Source: Massilia agrisoli (GTDB taxonomy: Bacteria; Pseudomonadota; Gammaproteobacteria; Burkholderiales; Burkholderiaceae_D). From it: DNA of 64,000 bases. Location of the stretch: positions 310,001 to 374,000 of the forward strand of contig NZ_JAJHPV010000020.1 of NCBI RefSeq assembly GCF_020831365.1, read 5' to 3'. Both the position numbers and the translations under genes were made by a program. This document shows, piece after piece, positions 24,903-32,786 of the stretch. Positions within the stretch are counted from its first letter, which is position 1. Each line of letters opens with the position of its first letter. The notes under the pieces are model-generated. The model saw only the letters and a list, made by a program, of their open reading frames with translations. It was not told the DNA's origin and did not search any database.

Positions 24903-24926
24903 TTGGCCTGGGATTCGGACGCCATA

Positions 24927-24940
24927 GTGCGTTAGCGAAC
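24927..24940 (+). promoter_or_regulatory. GTGCG-N4-CGAAC palindrome (site 11)
   Basis: 60 nt upstream of the GSP17M-like gene; CATCCT (24963-24968) is centred 32 nt downstream. Confidence 0.5.
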
Positions 24941-24999
24941 AGAGAAAACAGCGCTGCTGGCGCATCCTGAAAACATCTTAGATGCAGGAGGGTTTTAGC

Positions 25000-25554
25000 A
25001 TGTCCACAATTATTGCAGGTCATTTCCAACTCCAGGACGAAGTCGACATGGCTCGCCGCGAACTGGTGAACGCTGGCTTTGCGGCAGACCGCATCAGCGG
25101 CTTTTTCGTCAACCAGCCGGGACAGCACGACCTGACTGCCATCGGCGGTGACAACGTGCTGTCGCCAGGCGCCAAGGAAACCCCGGAGGGCGTGGTGGAA
25201 GGCGCCGCCACGGGCGGCGCGGTGGGCCTCGCCATCGGCGCGGCCACTTCGCCGGTGACCGGCCCGGTGGGCCCGATCGTCGGCGGCCTGGTGGGCGCCC
25301 ACGTCGGTTCGCTGTTCAGTTTTTCAAAGATGAAAGACGCGGGCGAGCGCGAAGAGGGCGGCGAAAACCGGATCGAACCGCGCAAGCCGGGCATGCTGCT
25401 GGCAGTGGCGCTGCCCGACGCCGCGGATGAAGCCCGCGCGCTGGACGTGCTGCGCAGGGTAGGCGCGCACCACATTGAGCGCGCTGAAGGCACGGTGCAG
25501 GATGGCGACTGGGTGGATTTCGATCCGCTGAGCGTACCAGTGCTGGTCCGCTAA
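25000..25554 (+). CDS. GSP17M-like stress protein with glycine-zipper segment
   Basis: 184 residues from the ATG at 25000 (AGGAGGG upstream). N-terminal alpha/beta domain (STIIAGHFQLQDEVDMARRE, AADRISGFFV) as in Bacillus general stress protein 17M, a glycine-rich central hydrophobic segment (~60-105, GAATGGAVGLAIGAATSPVT), and a second alpha/beta half (GMLLAVALPDAADEARALDV, HHIERAEGTV). Probably membrane-associated. Palindrome 60 nt upstream. Confidence 0.8.
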   Translation: MSTIIAGHFQLQDEVDMARRELVNAGFAADRISGFFVNQPGQHDLTAIGGDNVLSPGAKETPEGVVEGAATGGAVGLAIGAATSPVTGPVGPIVGGLVGAHVGSLFSFSKMKDAGEREEGGENRIEPRKPGMLLAVALPDAADEARALDVLRRVGAHHIERAEGTVQDGDWVDFDPLSVPVLVR

Positions 25555-25573
25555 GCGGGCATGGCGCATTCAA

Positions 25574-25602
25574 GACCCCAGCCTTGTGCCGGGGTTTTTT
25601 TT
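25574..25602 (+). terminator. Terminator after the GSP17M-like gene
   Basis: Stem ACCCC / GGGGT followed by a run of eight T's; the stem is short. Confidence 0.65.
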
Positions 25603-25778
25603 GGCTATGTCACCGTTAAGTGTGGAAGTGCTACACCCTCGTCGTTCCCGCGCAGGCGGGAACCCATTCTGAAGACGATCAGTAATAAAGCGATTCGACC
25701 TCCAGCGCACACATCGTATGGGTTCCCGCTTTCGCGCCGAACGACGTGCTGCATTCCAAACCTAACGGTGACATAGCC
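25603..25778. mobile_element. MITE-like 176-bp inverted-repeat element
   Basis: The ends are inverted copies of GGCTATGTCACCGTTA (25603-25618 and 25763-25778). Inner segments are also complementary: GTTCCCGC..GCGGGAACCCAT near 25645-25668 faces ATGGGTTCCCGC near 25719-25730, and CGTCGTTC faces GAACGACG. No coding capacity. The GTTCCCGC(GCAG)GCGGGAAC core resembles the small palindromes common in Neisseria and other betaproteobacteria. It sits next to a terminator, a typical location for such elements. Confidence 0.75.
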
Positions 25779-25818
25779 TGTTTTTGCCCTTAGGGGAAAT
25801 AGCCAGGTAGGGGACGGC

Positions 25819-26679
25819 TCAATGCGCCATCAGCACCGGTATCGTCATCCCCTCCAGCACCGAGCGGGTCGCGCCGCCGAGGATGGTCTCGCGAAAACGC
25901 GAATGCCCGTACGCCCCCATCACCAGCAAGTCCGCTGAGCGCTCCGCAGCCAGGGTCAGCAGCGCGTCGCCCACCTCATGCCGCCGGTGCCCGCGTTTCT
26001 GCTCGACCGGCACGATCGACAGCTCCGCCGTGATGCCATGCCGCGCCAGGAAAGGCACCGGATCGGCCGAGGTCGCGTCCGCCACCGTACGGGCGCCGCT
26101 GCGCGTGTCGAACACCGCAACCGTCACGGTCTCGGCCCGCGCCATCAGCGGCAGCGCCAGCTGCAGCGCGCGCGCCGCCTCGCGGCTGGCGTCCCACGAC
26201 ACCAGCACGTGCCGTCCCGGGTCGCACGCTTCCATGCCAAACGGCAACAGCAGCACCGGCCGCCCCGAATGGATCACCACGTAGGCCGGGAAATCGGCCA
26301 TCAGCGGCGCCACCGCCTGGCCCGGCTCGGCCTGGCCGACCACCACCAGGTCGGCCGCGCGCGCATGCAGGCTGATGCCCGCGCCCGCCTCATCGTCGAC
26401 CAGCCGGCCTTCGTACGAGGCCACGCCGCTGCTGTCCATTTGCCGCGTGAACAAAGCCAGCGCGTCGCGCGCCCGCTCGCGCAGGAAGTCGAGGTGCAGC
26501 GCAAGGGTCGGGTCGTTCGCTTCCGAGGGCATGGCCTGGTACAGGAAGCGCGACACGCCGCTGAGCGCGGCGCCGATCACGTGGCCGCCGCTGCGCCTGG
26601 CGATGGCGGCGGCCGCGCCCACCCTGGCGGCGGAGCGCACGCTGTCATCGACATGCACGAGGATGGTCTTGAAATCCAT
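25819..26679 (-). CDS. Tandem universal stress protein (UspA family)
   Basis: 286 residues from the ATG at 26679 (GGAGGTGA upstream). Two UspA domains in tandem: the first opens FKTILVHVDDSVRSAARVG, the second opens HVLVSWDASREAARALQLA and ends with the ATP-binding signature GAYGHSRFRETILGGATRSV. The second domain should bind ATP; the first lacks the full motif. It is divergent from phaB across an FNR-like box. Confidence 0.93.
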   Translation of the reverse strand: MDFKTILVHVDDSVRSAARVGAAAAIARRSGGHVIGAALSGVSRFLYQAMPSEANDPTLALHLDFLRERARDALALFTRQMDSSGVASYEGRLVDDEAGAGISLHARAADLVVVGQAEPGQAVAPLMADFPAYVVIHSGRPVLLLPFGMEACDPGRHVLVSWDASREAARALQLALPLMARAETVTVAVFDTRSGARTVADATSADPVPFLARHGITAELSIVPVEQKRGHRRHEVGDALLTLAAERSADLLVMGAYGHSRFRETILGGATRSVLEGMTIPVLMAH

Positions 26680-26724
26680 GGCGTCACCTCCGTGTTGGTG
26701 GAATTGCTCGGTCAGCTTAATCGT

Positions 26725-26738
26725 TTGATATCGCTCAA
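26725..26738 (+). promoter_or_regulatory. FNR/ANR-like box TTGAT-N4-CTCAA between usp and phaB
   Basis: Nine of ten positions match the FNR consensus TTGAT-N4-ATCAA. For phaB the hexamer TAGACT (26761-26766) is centred 32 nt downstream, giving the box a class II (-41.5) position and a start site near 26773. No comparable -10 is seen toward the usp gene. Confidence 0.6.
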
Positions 26739-26826
26739 CATTACGTGGCGTCTGCACTCCTAGACTTGGCCCTTCACGCTCCCTGAAGCGCGTGTACCGG
26801 ATAACCGAGAATGGAGAGACAGATCA

Positions 26827-27573
26827 ATGGAAAATAATAAAGTAGCCCTTGTGACGGGCGGAATGGGTGGCCTCGGCACTGCCATTTGCCGGCGCCTGCA
26901 CGCCGCCGGCTTCAAGGTCGCGGCGACCTATTCGCCCTCCAATCCTACACCGGAAGCCTGGCTGGCGGCGCAGCGCGACGAGGGCTACCGCTTCCTGTCG
27001 TACAAGGTCGACGTCGGCAACTATGCCGATGCCGAGTGGATGATGCAAAAACTGCTGTCCGAATGCGGCCGTCTTGACGTGCTGGTGAACAATGCCGGCA
27101 TCACCCGCGACCAGACCATGCGCAACATGGAGCACGCCGACTGGGCCGCGGTCATGCACGCCAACCTCGACAGCGTATTCAACATGAGCAAGCAGGCGAT
27201 CGAGCCGATGATGGCGCAGAAATGGGGCCGCATCATCAACATCTCGTCGGTCAACGGCCAGAAGGGCGCCTACGGCCAGGCCAACTATGCGGCGGCCAAG
27301 GCCGGCATGCACGGCCTGACCAAGTCGCTGGCGCTGGAGATGGCGCGCCACGGCGTGACCGTCAACACGGTGTCGCCGGGCTACCTGAACACCAGGATGG
27401 TGCAGCAGGTGCCGCAGGACATCCTGGTGGGGCGCATCCTGCCGCAGATTCCGCTGGGCAGGCTGGGCGAGCCGGAAGAAGTGGCCGCGCTGGTGGCTTA
27501 CCTGGCCTCGCAGGAAGCGGGCTTTGTCACCGGCGCCAACATTGCCATCAACGGCGGCCAGCACATGTGCTGA
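26827..27573 (+). CDS. phaB: Acetoacetyl-CoA reductase PhaB
   Basis: 248 residues. A short-chain dehydrogenase/reductase: cofactor loop TGGMGGLG, NNAG motif, catalytic Ser in NISSVNGQKGAYGQ, Tyr/Lys in YAAAKAG, and PhaB-type ends (SVNGQKGAYGQANYA, TGANIAINGGQHMC). It reduces acetoacetyl-CoA to (R)-3-hydroxybutyryl-CoA with NADPH for polyhydroxybutyrate synthesis. phaA and phaC are not in this window; a phasin gene is at 51989. Confidence 0.95.
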   Translation: MENNKVALVTGGMGGLGTAICRRLHAAGFKVAATYSPSNPTPEAWLAAQRDEGYRFLSYKVDVGNYADAEWMMQKLLSECGRLDVLVNNAGITRDQTMRNMEHADWAAVMHANLDSVFNMSKQAIEPMMAQKWGRIINISSVNGQKGAYGQANYAAAKAGMHGLTKSLALEMARHGVTVNTVSPGYLNTRMVQQVPQDILVGRILPQIPLGRLGEPEEVAALVAYLASQEAGFVTGANIAINGGQHMC

Positions 27574-27578
27574 GGGCT

Positions 27579-27968
27579 TCAGGGCGCGCGCTTTTCGGCG
27601 CGCGTCTGGCAGGTGATGCACAGGCGCGCATCGGGGCGCGCCTGCAGCCGCGAAAAACCGATCGGGTTGCCGCATTCTTCGCATTCGCCGTAGCTGCCGT
27701 CATCGAGCTTGGCCTGGGCGCGCTTGACCGATAGCATCTGGGCCGCGTTCATGCCGGCCGCTTCCAGCGCAAGATCGTTCAGCAGGCGCACCGTGGCCTT
27801 GTCGGCGGGCGAGGTTTCAACCTCCTCGACGGGGAGGTGGTGGTTGCTCTCGACCACGTCGATATCATCCTGGCGCGCCAGCGCGGCGCGGCGCTGCTCC
27901 AGCAGCGACTCGAGGATTGCGAGCTGGCCCTGGTCGAGGCCATTCATGGCGTGCCTGCCGCTCATCAT
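27579..27968 (-). CDS. TraR/DksA-type zinc-finger protein
   Basis: 129 residues. A helical N-terminal half and a C-terminal C4 zinc finger CEECGNPIGFSRL...CITCQ, as in DksA/TraR. The tip acidic residues of E. coli DksA cannot be assigned by eye (QDDIDVVE is a candidate). Three starts are possible (27968, 27965, 27947), none with a strong ribosome site. Probably a small DksA-like factor acting on RNA polymerase. Converges with phaB, 5 nt apart. Confidence 0.88.
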   Translation of the reverse strand: MMSGRHAMNGLDQGQLAILESLLEQRRAALARQDDIDVVESNHHLPVEEVETSPADKATVRLLNDLALEAAGMNAAQMLSVKRAQAKLDDGSYGECEECGNPIGFSRLQARPDARLCITCQTRAEKRAP

Positions 27969-28096
27969 GTCGGTACCCCACGTTCTGGAAGGAAAAGAGA
28001 GCCGCCGCCACGGCAGGCTTGACCCAGTGTAGCGCGTTCAGGCGGCGATGAACATGGGCGCACGCGCAAGCGGGCGGCGCCGGCGGGGCGGCGGGT

Positions 28097-28558
28097 TCAG
28101 GCGGACTTGTTGACCTTGTGCGCATCGAGCGCTTCGACCTGGTGCTTGATTTTTTCAAGCGCAAGGATGATCGGCGCGGGCTGTCCCGTCGCCGCCGCGC
28201 CGGCGAGCGCCACCACCCCGGCCACCAGGCCGGCCAGGTCCTTGATGACGGCGATCTTGCGGATCTTTTCGGCGGCCGCGGCGGTCAGCTCGGCCAGGTG
28301 GCGCTGCGGCTTGCCCAGCGAAGTGACGATCAGGCTGGCCGCGTCCGCATACAGGCCATTGGCGCGCTGGCGCAGCACCAGCTCGTGGTCGAACAGCGCG
28401 CGCAGCGCGGCCTGGCGGGTGGCGCTGGGCGGCTTGCTGCGGTCTTGCTGGATCTCCTGCATGATGCGCTGGTGCAGTTCGTCGGCAATGTGCGACAGCT
28501 GGTCGGCCAGCGCCTCGACGTCTTGCACGGTGGACAGACCGCCCGCTTCCTTGTTCAT
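28097..28558 (-). CDS. Helical protein with one hydrophobic segment, hypothetical
   Basis: 153 residues, largely helical and charged. One hydrophobic stretch is at ~110-132 (LAGLVAGVVALAGAAATGQ) and the tail is EKIKHQVEALDAHKVNKSA. It lies 18 nt after the lipoprotein gene at 28577-29431 and is probably co-transcribed with it. No family recognised. Confidence 0.65.
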   Translation of the reverse strand: MNKEAGGLSTVQDVEALADQLSHIADELHQRIMQEIQQDRSKPPSATRQAALRALFDHELVLRQRANGLYADAASLIVTSLGKPQRHLAELTAAAAEKIRKIAVIKDLAGLVAGVVALAGAAATGQPAPIILALEKIKHQVEALDAHKVNKSA

Positions 28559-28576
28559 CGCATACCTCGTTTGCTT

Positions 28577-29431
28577 TTAGTTTTCGGAAAGGCCTTCGCG
28601 GATCACGCGCAGGTCGCGCCCGAAGTTCCTCAGGGTGCCGCGCACTTCGTCCCCGGACAGGTTGTGCAGGTTTTCGCGCAGTTTCTGGTGGCCCAGCGAC
28701 ACCTTGGTCAGCCCCTGCAGCGCCAGCGCGTAGCGCTTGTCGACCAGCTTGTACTCCTGCGACTTGTTGAGGTAATGAACTTTCGCCAGGGTCACCAGCA
28801 TGCGGTCGTTGGGCCGGTTGGCATACGGGATCTCGATGTCGAAAATGCCGAGGATCGTCTTCTTCTCATTCTCGTTGGTCTTGGCGTACAGCCGCGTGAG
28901 CGAAATCATGGCGCCGATCAGGGTCTGCAGGTCGGCGTCGCCGTCGCGCACCATGGTCTCGACGCTGCGGCCCTGGTAGCCCGAAGCGATGGCCCGCGTC
29001 AGCAGCCGGGTCAGGCCGGTGTAGGCGGTCACGTGGCGCTGCTCCAGAGCGCTTTCAGCGTTGGCCTTCAGGCCGTTGCCGAGGTCGTCCAGCTGGGGCG
29101 TCAGGTCGAAGCGGCTCTCGCCCGCCAGCAGGGCCAGCGTCTGCATGTACAGCACCACCGATTTTTGCAGGGTGCGGAAATCCTCGTACACCGCGCGGCG
29201 CTTGGCGTCGTTTTCCTTGGCGATCTTGTCGGCTGCCGGGGTCAGGTAGGGCTGTTCGCGCAGATAGGTGTCGCGGTAACGGGTCGACAGTTCCGCGTAG
29301 CCGCCCAGCCTGGCCGAGGCGCCCGCGAACTCGCGGACTTCCACCAGGCTGACGTGGGTACCCGCGCAACCGCCCAGCAGCAGGCAGGCGGCGAGCGCGG
29401 CAAGGGTGGTGCAACGTTGGAGCAGGTTCAT
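28577..29431 (-). CDS. Lipoprotein, hypothetical, mainly helical
   Basis: 284 residues. Lipobox LLLGGC, then a long alpha-helical domain without recognised motifs (VSLVEVREFAGASARLGGY, VVLYMQTLALLAGESRFDL, LGIFDIEIPYANRPNDRM). GAGAGGACCCC precedes the ATG. First gene of a two-gene unit with the product at 28097. Probably periplasmic, outer-membrane anchored. Confidence 0.7.
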   Translation of the reverse strand: MNLLQRCTTLAALAACLLLGGCAGTHVSLVEVREFAGASARLGGYAELSTRYRDTYLREQPYLTPAADKIAKENDAKRRAVYEDFRTLQKSVVLYMQTLALLAGESRFDLTPQLDDLGNGLKANAESALEQRHVTAYTGLTRLLTRAIASGYQGRSVETMVRDGDADLQTLIGAMISLTRLYAKTNENEKKTILGIFDIEIPYANRPNDRMLVTLAKVHYLNKSQEYKLVDKRYALALQGLTKVSLGHQKLRENLHNLSGDEVRGTLRNFGRDLRVIREGLSEN

Positions 29432-29510
29432 GGGGTCCTCTCAGGCCGCATTGTTGCGTGCCGGAAGCCCCTATTCTTGCGCCTCTATCTGTAAAGCATC
29501 TTGCTGAAGG

Positions 29511-30305
29511 TCAACTCTGTAGAGCGTGGGCGCGCAGGCGCTCGCGCCAGCCGAGCCCCGCCACGGTACCGTGGGCGGGCGTGTACTCGCAGCCAACCCA
29601 GCCGTCGTAGCCCAGTTCGTCGAGCAGGGCGAACAGGTGCGGGAAGTTGATCGCGCCGGTGCCGGGTTCATGGCGGCCTGGCACATCGGCAAGCTGCACG
29701 TGGCGGATCAGGGGGAACAGGGCGCGCAGGGATTCCGCCACGCCGCCTTCCATGCGCTGGGTGTGGTAGATGTCGTACTGCAGGAAGATGTTGGGCGCGC
29801 CGCAATCGGCGATGATGTCGGCGGCCTGCTGGCTGCCGTTGAGGAAATATCCCGGCACGTCGTAGCTGTTGATCGGCTCGATCAGCACGCGCATCGCGCG
29901 CGGATGCAGCTTGTCGGCCGCGAACTTCAGGTTGGCCAGGAAGGTTTCGCGCGCTTGCTCGCGGCTGACCCCGGGAGGCACGATGCCGGCCATGCAGTGC
30001 AGCTGGCGCACCCCCAGCGCCACCGCGTATTCCAGCGCGAGGTCGACGCTTTCCTGGAATTCGGCCACCCGGTCCGGGTCGCACGCCATGCCGCGGTCGC
30101 CCGCTTCCAGGTCGCCCGGCGGCATGTTGTGCATCACCAGGTGCAGGCGCGCGCGCTCGAGCCGCTCAGTGAGCTGGGCTGGAATGTAGGCGTATGGGAA
30201 CTGGAATTCAACGGCATCGAAGCCGCTTTCCCGCGCCGCCGCAAAGCGGTCGAGGAAAGCGACTTCGTTGAACATGGTGCTGAGGTTGGCGGCGAATTTT
30301 GGCAT
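29511..30305 (-). CDS. hyi: Hydroxypyruvate isomerase (Hyi)-like
   Basis: 264 residues from the ATG at 30305, the family's normal length. A xylose-isomerase-like TIM barrel: MPKFAANLSTMFNEVAFLDR start, FDAVEFQFPY, HNMPPGD, VLIEPINSYDVPGYFL, FLQYDIYHTQRMEG and HVQLADVPGRHEPGTG carry the metal ligands Glu, Asp, His and Glu. It interconverts hydroxypyruvate and tartronate semialdehyde or acts on a related 2-oxo-tetronate. Last gene of the MarR-MFS-Hyi operon. Confidence 0.92.
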   Translation of the reverse strand: MPKFAANLSTMFNEVAFLDRFAAARESGFDAVEFQFPYAYIPAQLTERLERARLHLVMHNMPPGDLEAGDRGMACDPDRVAEFQESVDLALEYAVALGVRQLHCMAGIVPPGVSREQARETFLANLKFAADKLHPRAMRVLIEPINSYDVPGYFLNGSQQAADIIADCGAPNIFLQYDIYHTQRMEGGVAESLRALFPLIRHVQLADVPGRHEPGTGAINFPHLFALLDELGYDGWVGCEYTPAHGTVAGLGWRERLRAHALQS

Positions 30306-30330
30306 GCATCGATGATACATCTGCTCAGGC

Positions 30331-31599
30331 TTATGCGGTGCTTGCCGGGTCGGCAATACGCGAAATATTTGTACAGGCAAATGCCAGCAGCGAGTACGCG
30401 ACCAGGAACAGGCCTGCCCCCAGGAACAGCTGGCCCAGCGACAGGTACTGCAGCAGGAAGCCCGTCATGGCGGCCGACATCGGCGCCAGGCCCATGAAGA
30501 TGAACATGAAGATGCTCATCGCGCGGCCCAGCATGGCGCGCGGCACGCGCTGCTGGATCCAGCTGAACACCGCCACCTGCATGCAGCCCCCGATCAGGCC
30601 CAGCAGCACCAGCACGGCTGCGGCCTGCCAGCTCGCGTCCACCAGGCCCATCGGCAACAGCAGCAGGCCGGAGACGCCGTCGGCCAGCAAGATGGTGGTG
30701 CCGAAGGTGCCGACCCTCACCTTGCCCAGCCAGCCGGTCAGCGCCATGCCGAGCAAGGTCCCCGCGCCATGCACCCCCATCAGCAGGCCGAGCGCGGAGG
30801 CGCCGTGCAAGCGCTCGTCCGCCATCACCGGCAGCGCGACCTGCATCAGGCCGCCCACGACGAAGGCGCAGATCGCCCAGTACAGCATGCAGCGGCGCAA
30901 GGTGGTATCGCGCCACACCATCGCGAGCCCGTCGCCGATGGCGCGCAATACCGGCGCGGCGATCGCGCGTGGCGGCGCGTGGTGCGCCTGTACCTTCGAC
31001 AAGGTCCATGCGGTGAACAAGAAGGTAAACGCGTCGAATCCGAACGCGATCGCCATGCCCTTGCTGTTGTCTCCCGCACCGCTGCCGTCGCCGAAAAGCG
31101 CGAACACCAGCGCCGCCAGCAGCGGACCGGACAGCATCGTGACCTGGCGCACGCCCATCAGCATGCCGTTCGCCCGCGGCACCAGTCCGGGCGCAACCAC
31201 GTGCGGCAGCAGCGAGGTGCCGGACGGGATGCTGAACGCGGACGCCAGCCCAAGCCCCAGCGCCAGCGCGCACACGGCCGGCAGCGACGGCTGGCCTGAC
31301 AGCACCAGTGCGGTCAGCGCCGCCAGCAGCACGGCGTTGGCGTACTTGCTCAGCATGAGCACCGATTTGGGCGAGTAGCGGTCGACCAGCGCGCCGCCTA
31401 CCAGCATGAACAGCGCACGCGGCACGCTCATCAGCGCGATGACAAGGCCGAGGGTGAGCGCGTCGCCGGTCATCGTCAGCACCAGCCAGGGCAGGGCGAC
31501 CATGGTGAACTGGTCGCCCAGCGCCGAAATCAGCGAGCCGCCCATCATCCAGCGGAAATTCGGTTCGCGCAGCAGGGTCGAGCGGTCGGATTGGGTCAT
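30331..31599 (-). CDS. MFS transporter (MFS_3 / enterobactin-exporter-like)
   Basis: 422 residues with about 12 membrane helices. The motif-A equivalent is GGALVDRYSPKSVL (~70); GDQFTMVALPWLVL lies in helix 1. The form fits drug/siderophore exporters of the MFS_3 type. It lies 11 nt after the MarR gene and 25 nt before hyi, so a MarR-controlled efflux operon is likely. Confidence 0.88.
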   Translation of the reverse strand: MTQSDRSTLLREPNFRWMMGGSLISALGDQFTMVALPWLVLTMTGDALTLGLVIALMSVPRALFMLVGGALVDRYSPKSVLMLSKYANAVLLAALTALVLSGQPSLPAVCALALGLGLASAFSIPSGTSLLPHVVAPGLVPRANGMLMGVRQVTMLSGPLLAALVFALFGDGSGAGDNSKGMAIAFGFDAFTFLFTAWTLSKVQAHHAPPRAIAAPVLRAIGDGLAMVWRDTTLRRCMLYWAICAFVVGGLMQVALPVMADERLHGASALGLLMGVHGAGTLLGMALTGWLGKVRVGTFGTTILLADGVSGLLLLPMGLVDASWQAAAVLVLLGLIGGCMQVAVFSWIQQRVPRAMLGRAMSIFMFIFMGLAPMSAAMTGFLLQYLSLGQLFLGAGLFLVAYSLLAFACTNISRIADPASTA

Positions 31600-31610
31600 G
31601 GTTTCTTTCG

Positions 31611-32066
31611 TTAAACGGTGGAGGCCGGCGTGCCGGCGAGGCCGCCGAGCGATCGGGCCATCGCGGCGACCTGTTCAGGCGGCAGCGTGCGCAATACTTC
31701 CCGGCTGACCAGGTTGACGGTGACCCCTGCGTTAGCGACCAACTCTTGCCCGGTCGGCGTGATCACCGCAAACCCAACGCGGGCGTCGCGTGGATCGGCC
31801 TCGCGCGCTACCAGGCCGATTTTTTCCAGCGGCAGGAGGCTGCGGGTGACGCCCGATGGCGTCAGGCCCAGTTTTTCCGCCAGGTCGACACGGCGCAGGC
31901 GGGCGCCGGGCGCCATGCGCAGGTGATTGAGCAGCTGGTAGTCGTTGAAGCTGATGCCGTGATGGCTGCCGAGCGCCGAATCGAAGCGCCGCTGCAACAG
32001 AGCGTGCACGCGCGCGATGATCAGGCAAAGCTCGCTGGCGCTGCTGGGATCTTGTGGAACGATCAT
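31611..32066 (-). CDS. MarR-family transcriptional regulator
   Basis: 151 residues from the ATG at 32066 (AAGGAAG upstream). Winged helix ~45-110: FNDYQLLNHLRMAPGARLRR, DLAEKLGLTPSGVTRSLLPL and wing DPRDARVGFAVITPTGQEL with the DPRD signature. As first gene of the operon it probably represses itself and the exporter downstream. Confidence 0.92.
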   Translation of the reverse strand: MIVPQDPSSASELCLIIARVHALLQRRFDSALGSHHGISFNDYQLLNHLRMAPGARLRRVDLAEKLGLTPSGVTRSLLPLEKIGLVAREADPRDARVGFAVITPTGQELVANAGVTVNLVSREVLRTLPPEQVAAMARSLGGLAGTPASTV

Positions 32067-32282
32067 GAGGCTTCCTTTTATAGTAAACAGGTACTTGATC
32101 ACTCAACTATATCCCAACGATTGGAAATCGCAAGCGCGATCTCGGCAAATTCTTCTGAATGTTGAAACCGCGTCGCCTAAATCCTACATTCTCATAGCGC
32201 GTACACCTACTGCCTGATCCTGCCCAGCGTCCTAGCATGGGATATCGGACCTCTGGTCCGCATTGGATTGAAGGAGAAAACG

Positions 32283-32711
32283 ATGGCGAAATCCAAAACC
32301 GGGAATCAGGGCCAACAGCAACAGGGAAGCCGGCAACCGGACCAGGCCCGGCAGCAGGGTAGCCAGCAATCGGACCAGGCACAGCAGGGAAACCAGCAAT
32401 CTGACCAGGCCCTTACAGGCAACCAGCAGCAGGGCCAGGGCGGCATGGGCGGTAACGACCGTGGCAGCAGGCAGGGCGGCGACGAACCGGCCTATGAGGA
32501 CGTTGATCTCGGCTATGACCCGCAAGCTGGCAATTTGGGCTCGCAGGAAACGGCTGAAGTCCAGCAAAGCGCCCAGCGCGAAGGAATGGGAAGCCACCGC
32601 CACAGCAATCGCGGCAATGAGCAGGCGCTCGACGCCACGGCCGATGTCGACGATCTTGGCAACCACGTCAAGGGCGCGGCCAATTCACGCGCTGACAAAA
32701 AAGGCAGCTGA
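32283..32711 (+). CDS. Gln/Gly-rich hydrophilic protein, hypothetical
   Basis: 142 residues from the ATG at 32283 (GAAGGAG upstream). The first half is Gln-rich with imperfect repeats (QQSDQAQQGN, QQSDQALTGN, QQQGQGG); the second is polar (YEDVDLGYDPQAGNLGSQET, DATADVDDLGNHVKGAANSR). No hydrophobic core, so probably intrinsically disordered. The composition resembles stress-related hydrophilins; no family recognised. Followed by a strong terminator. Confidence 0.75.
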   Translation: MAKSKTGNQGQQQQGSRQPDQARQQGSQQSDQAQQGNQQSDQALTGNQQQGQGGMGGNDRGSRQGGDEPAYEDVDLGYDPQAGNLGSQETAEVQQSAQREGMGSHRHSNRGNEQALDATADVDDLGNHVKGAANSRADKKGS

Positions 32712-32728
32712 CCGCTACCGGTAAAACG

Positions 32729-32765
32729 AAAAAGCCACCTGGGACCGAAGTCCGAGGTGGCTTTT
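32729..32765. terminator. Bidirectional terminator between Q-rich gene and rhlE
   Basis: Ten-bp perfect stem AAAGCCACCT / AGGTGGCTTT plus an inner GGAC-CGAA-GTCC, with A- and T-runs at the ends. Confidence 0.9.
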
Positions 32766-32786
32766 GTGCGTGTCGTCCGCCCGCGA

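Noticed and set aside
32191-32204. Half-site CGTAC before the Q-rich gene
   Set aside because: The left arm (CTCAT) does not match and no hexamer lies at the expected distance.
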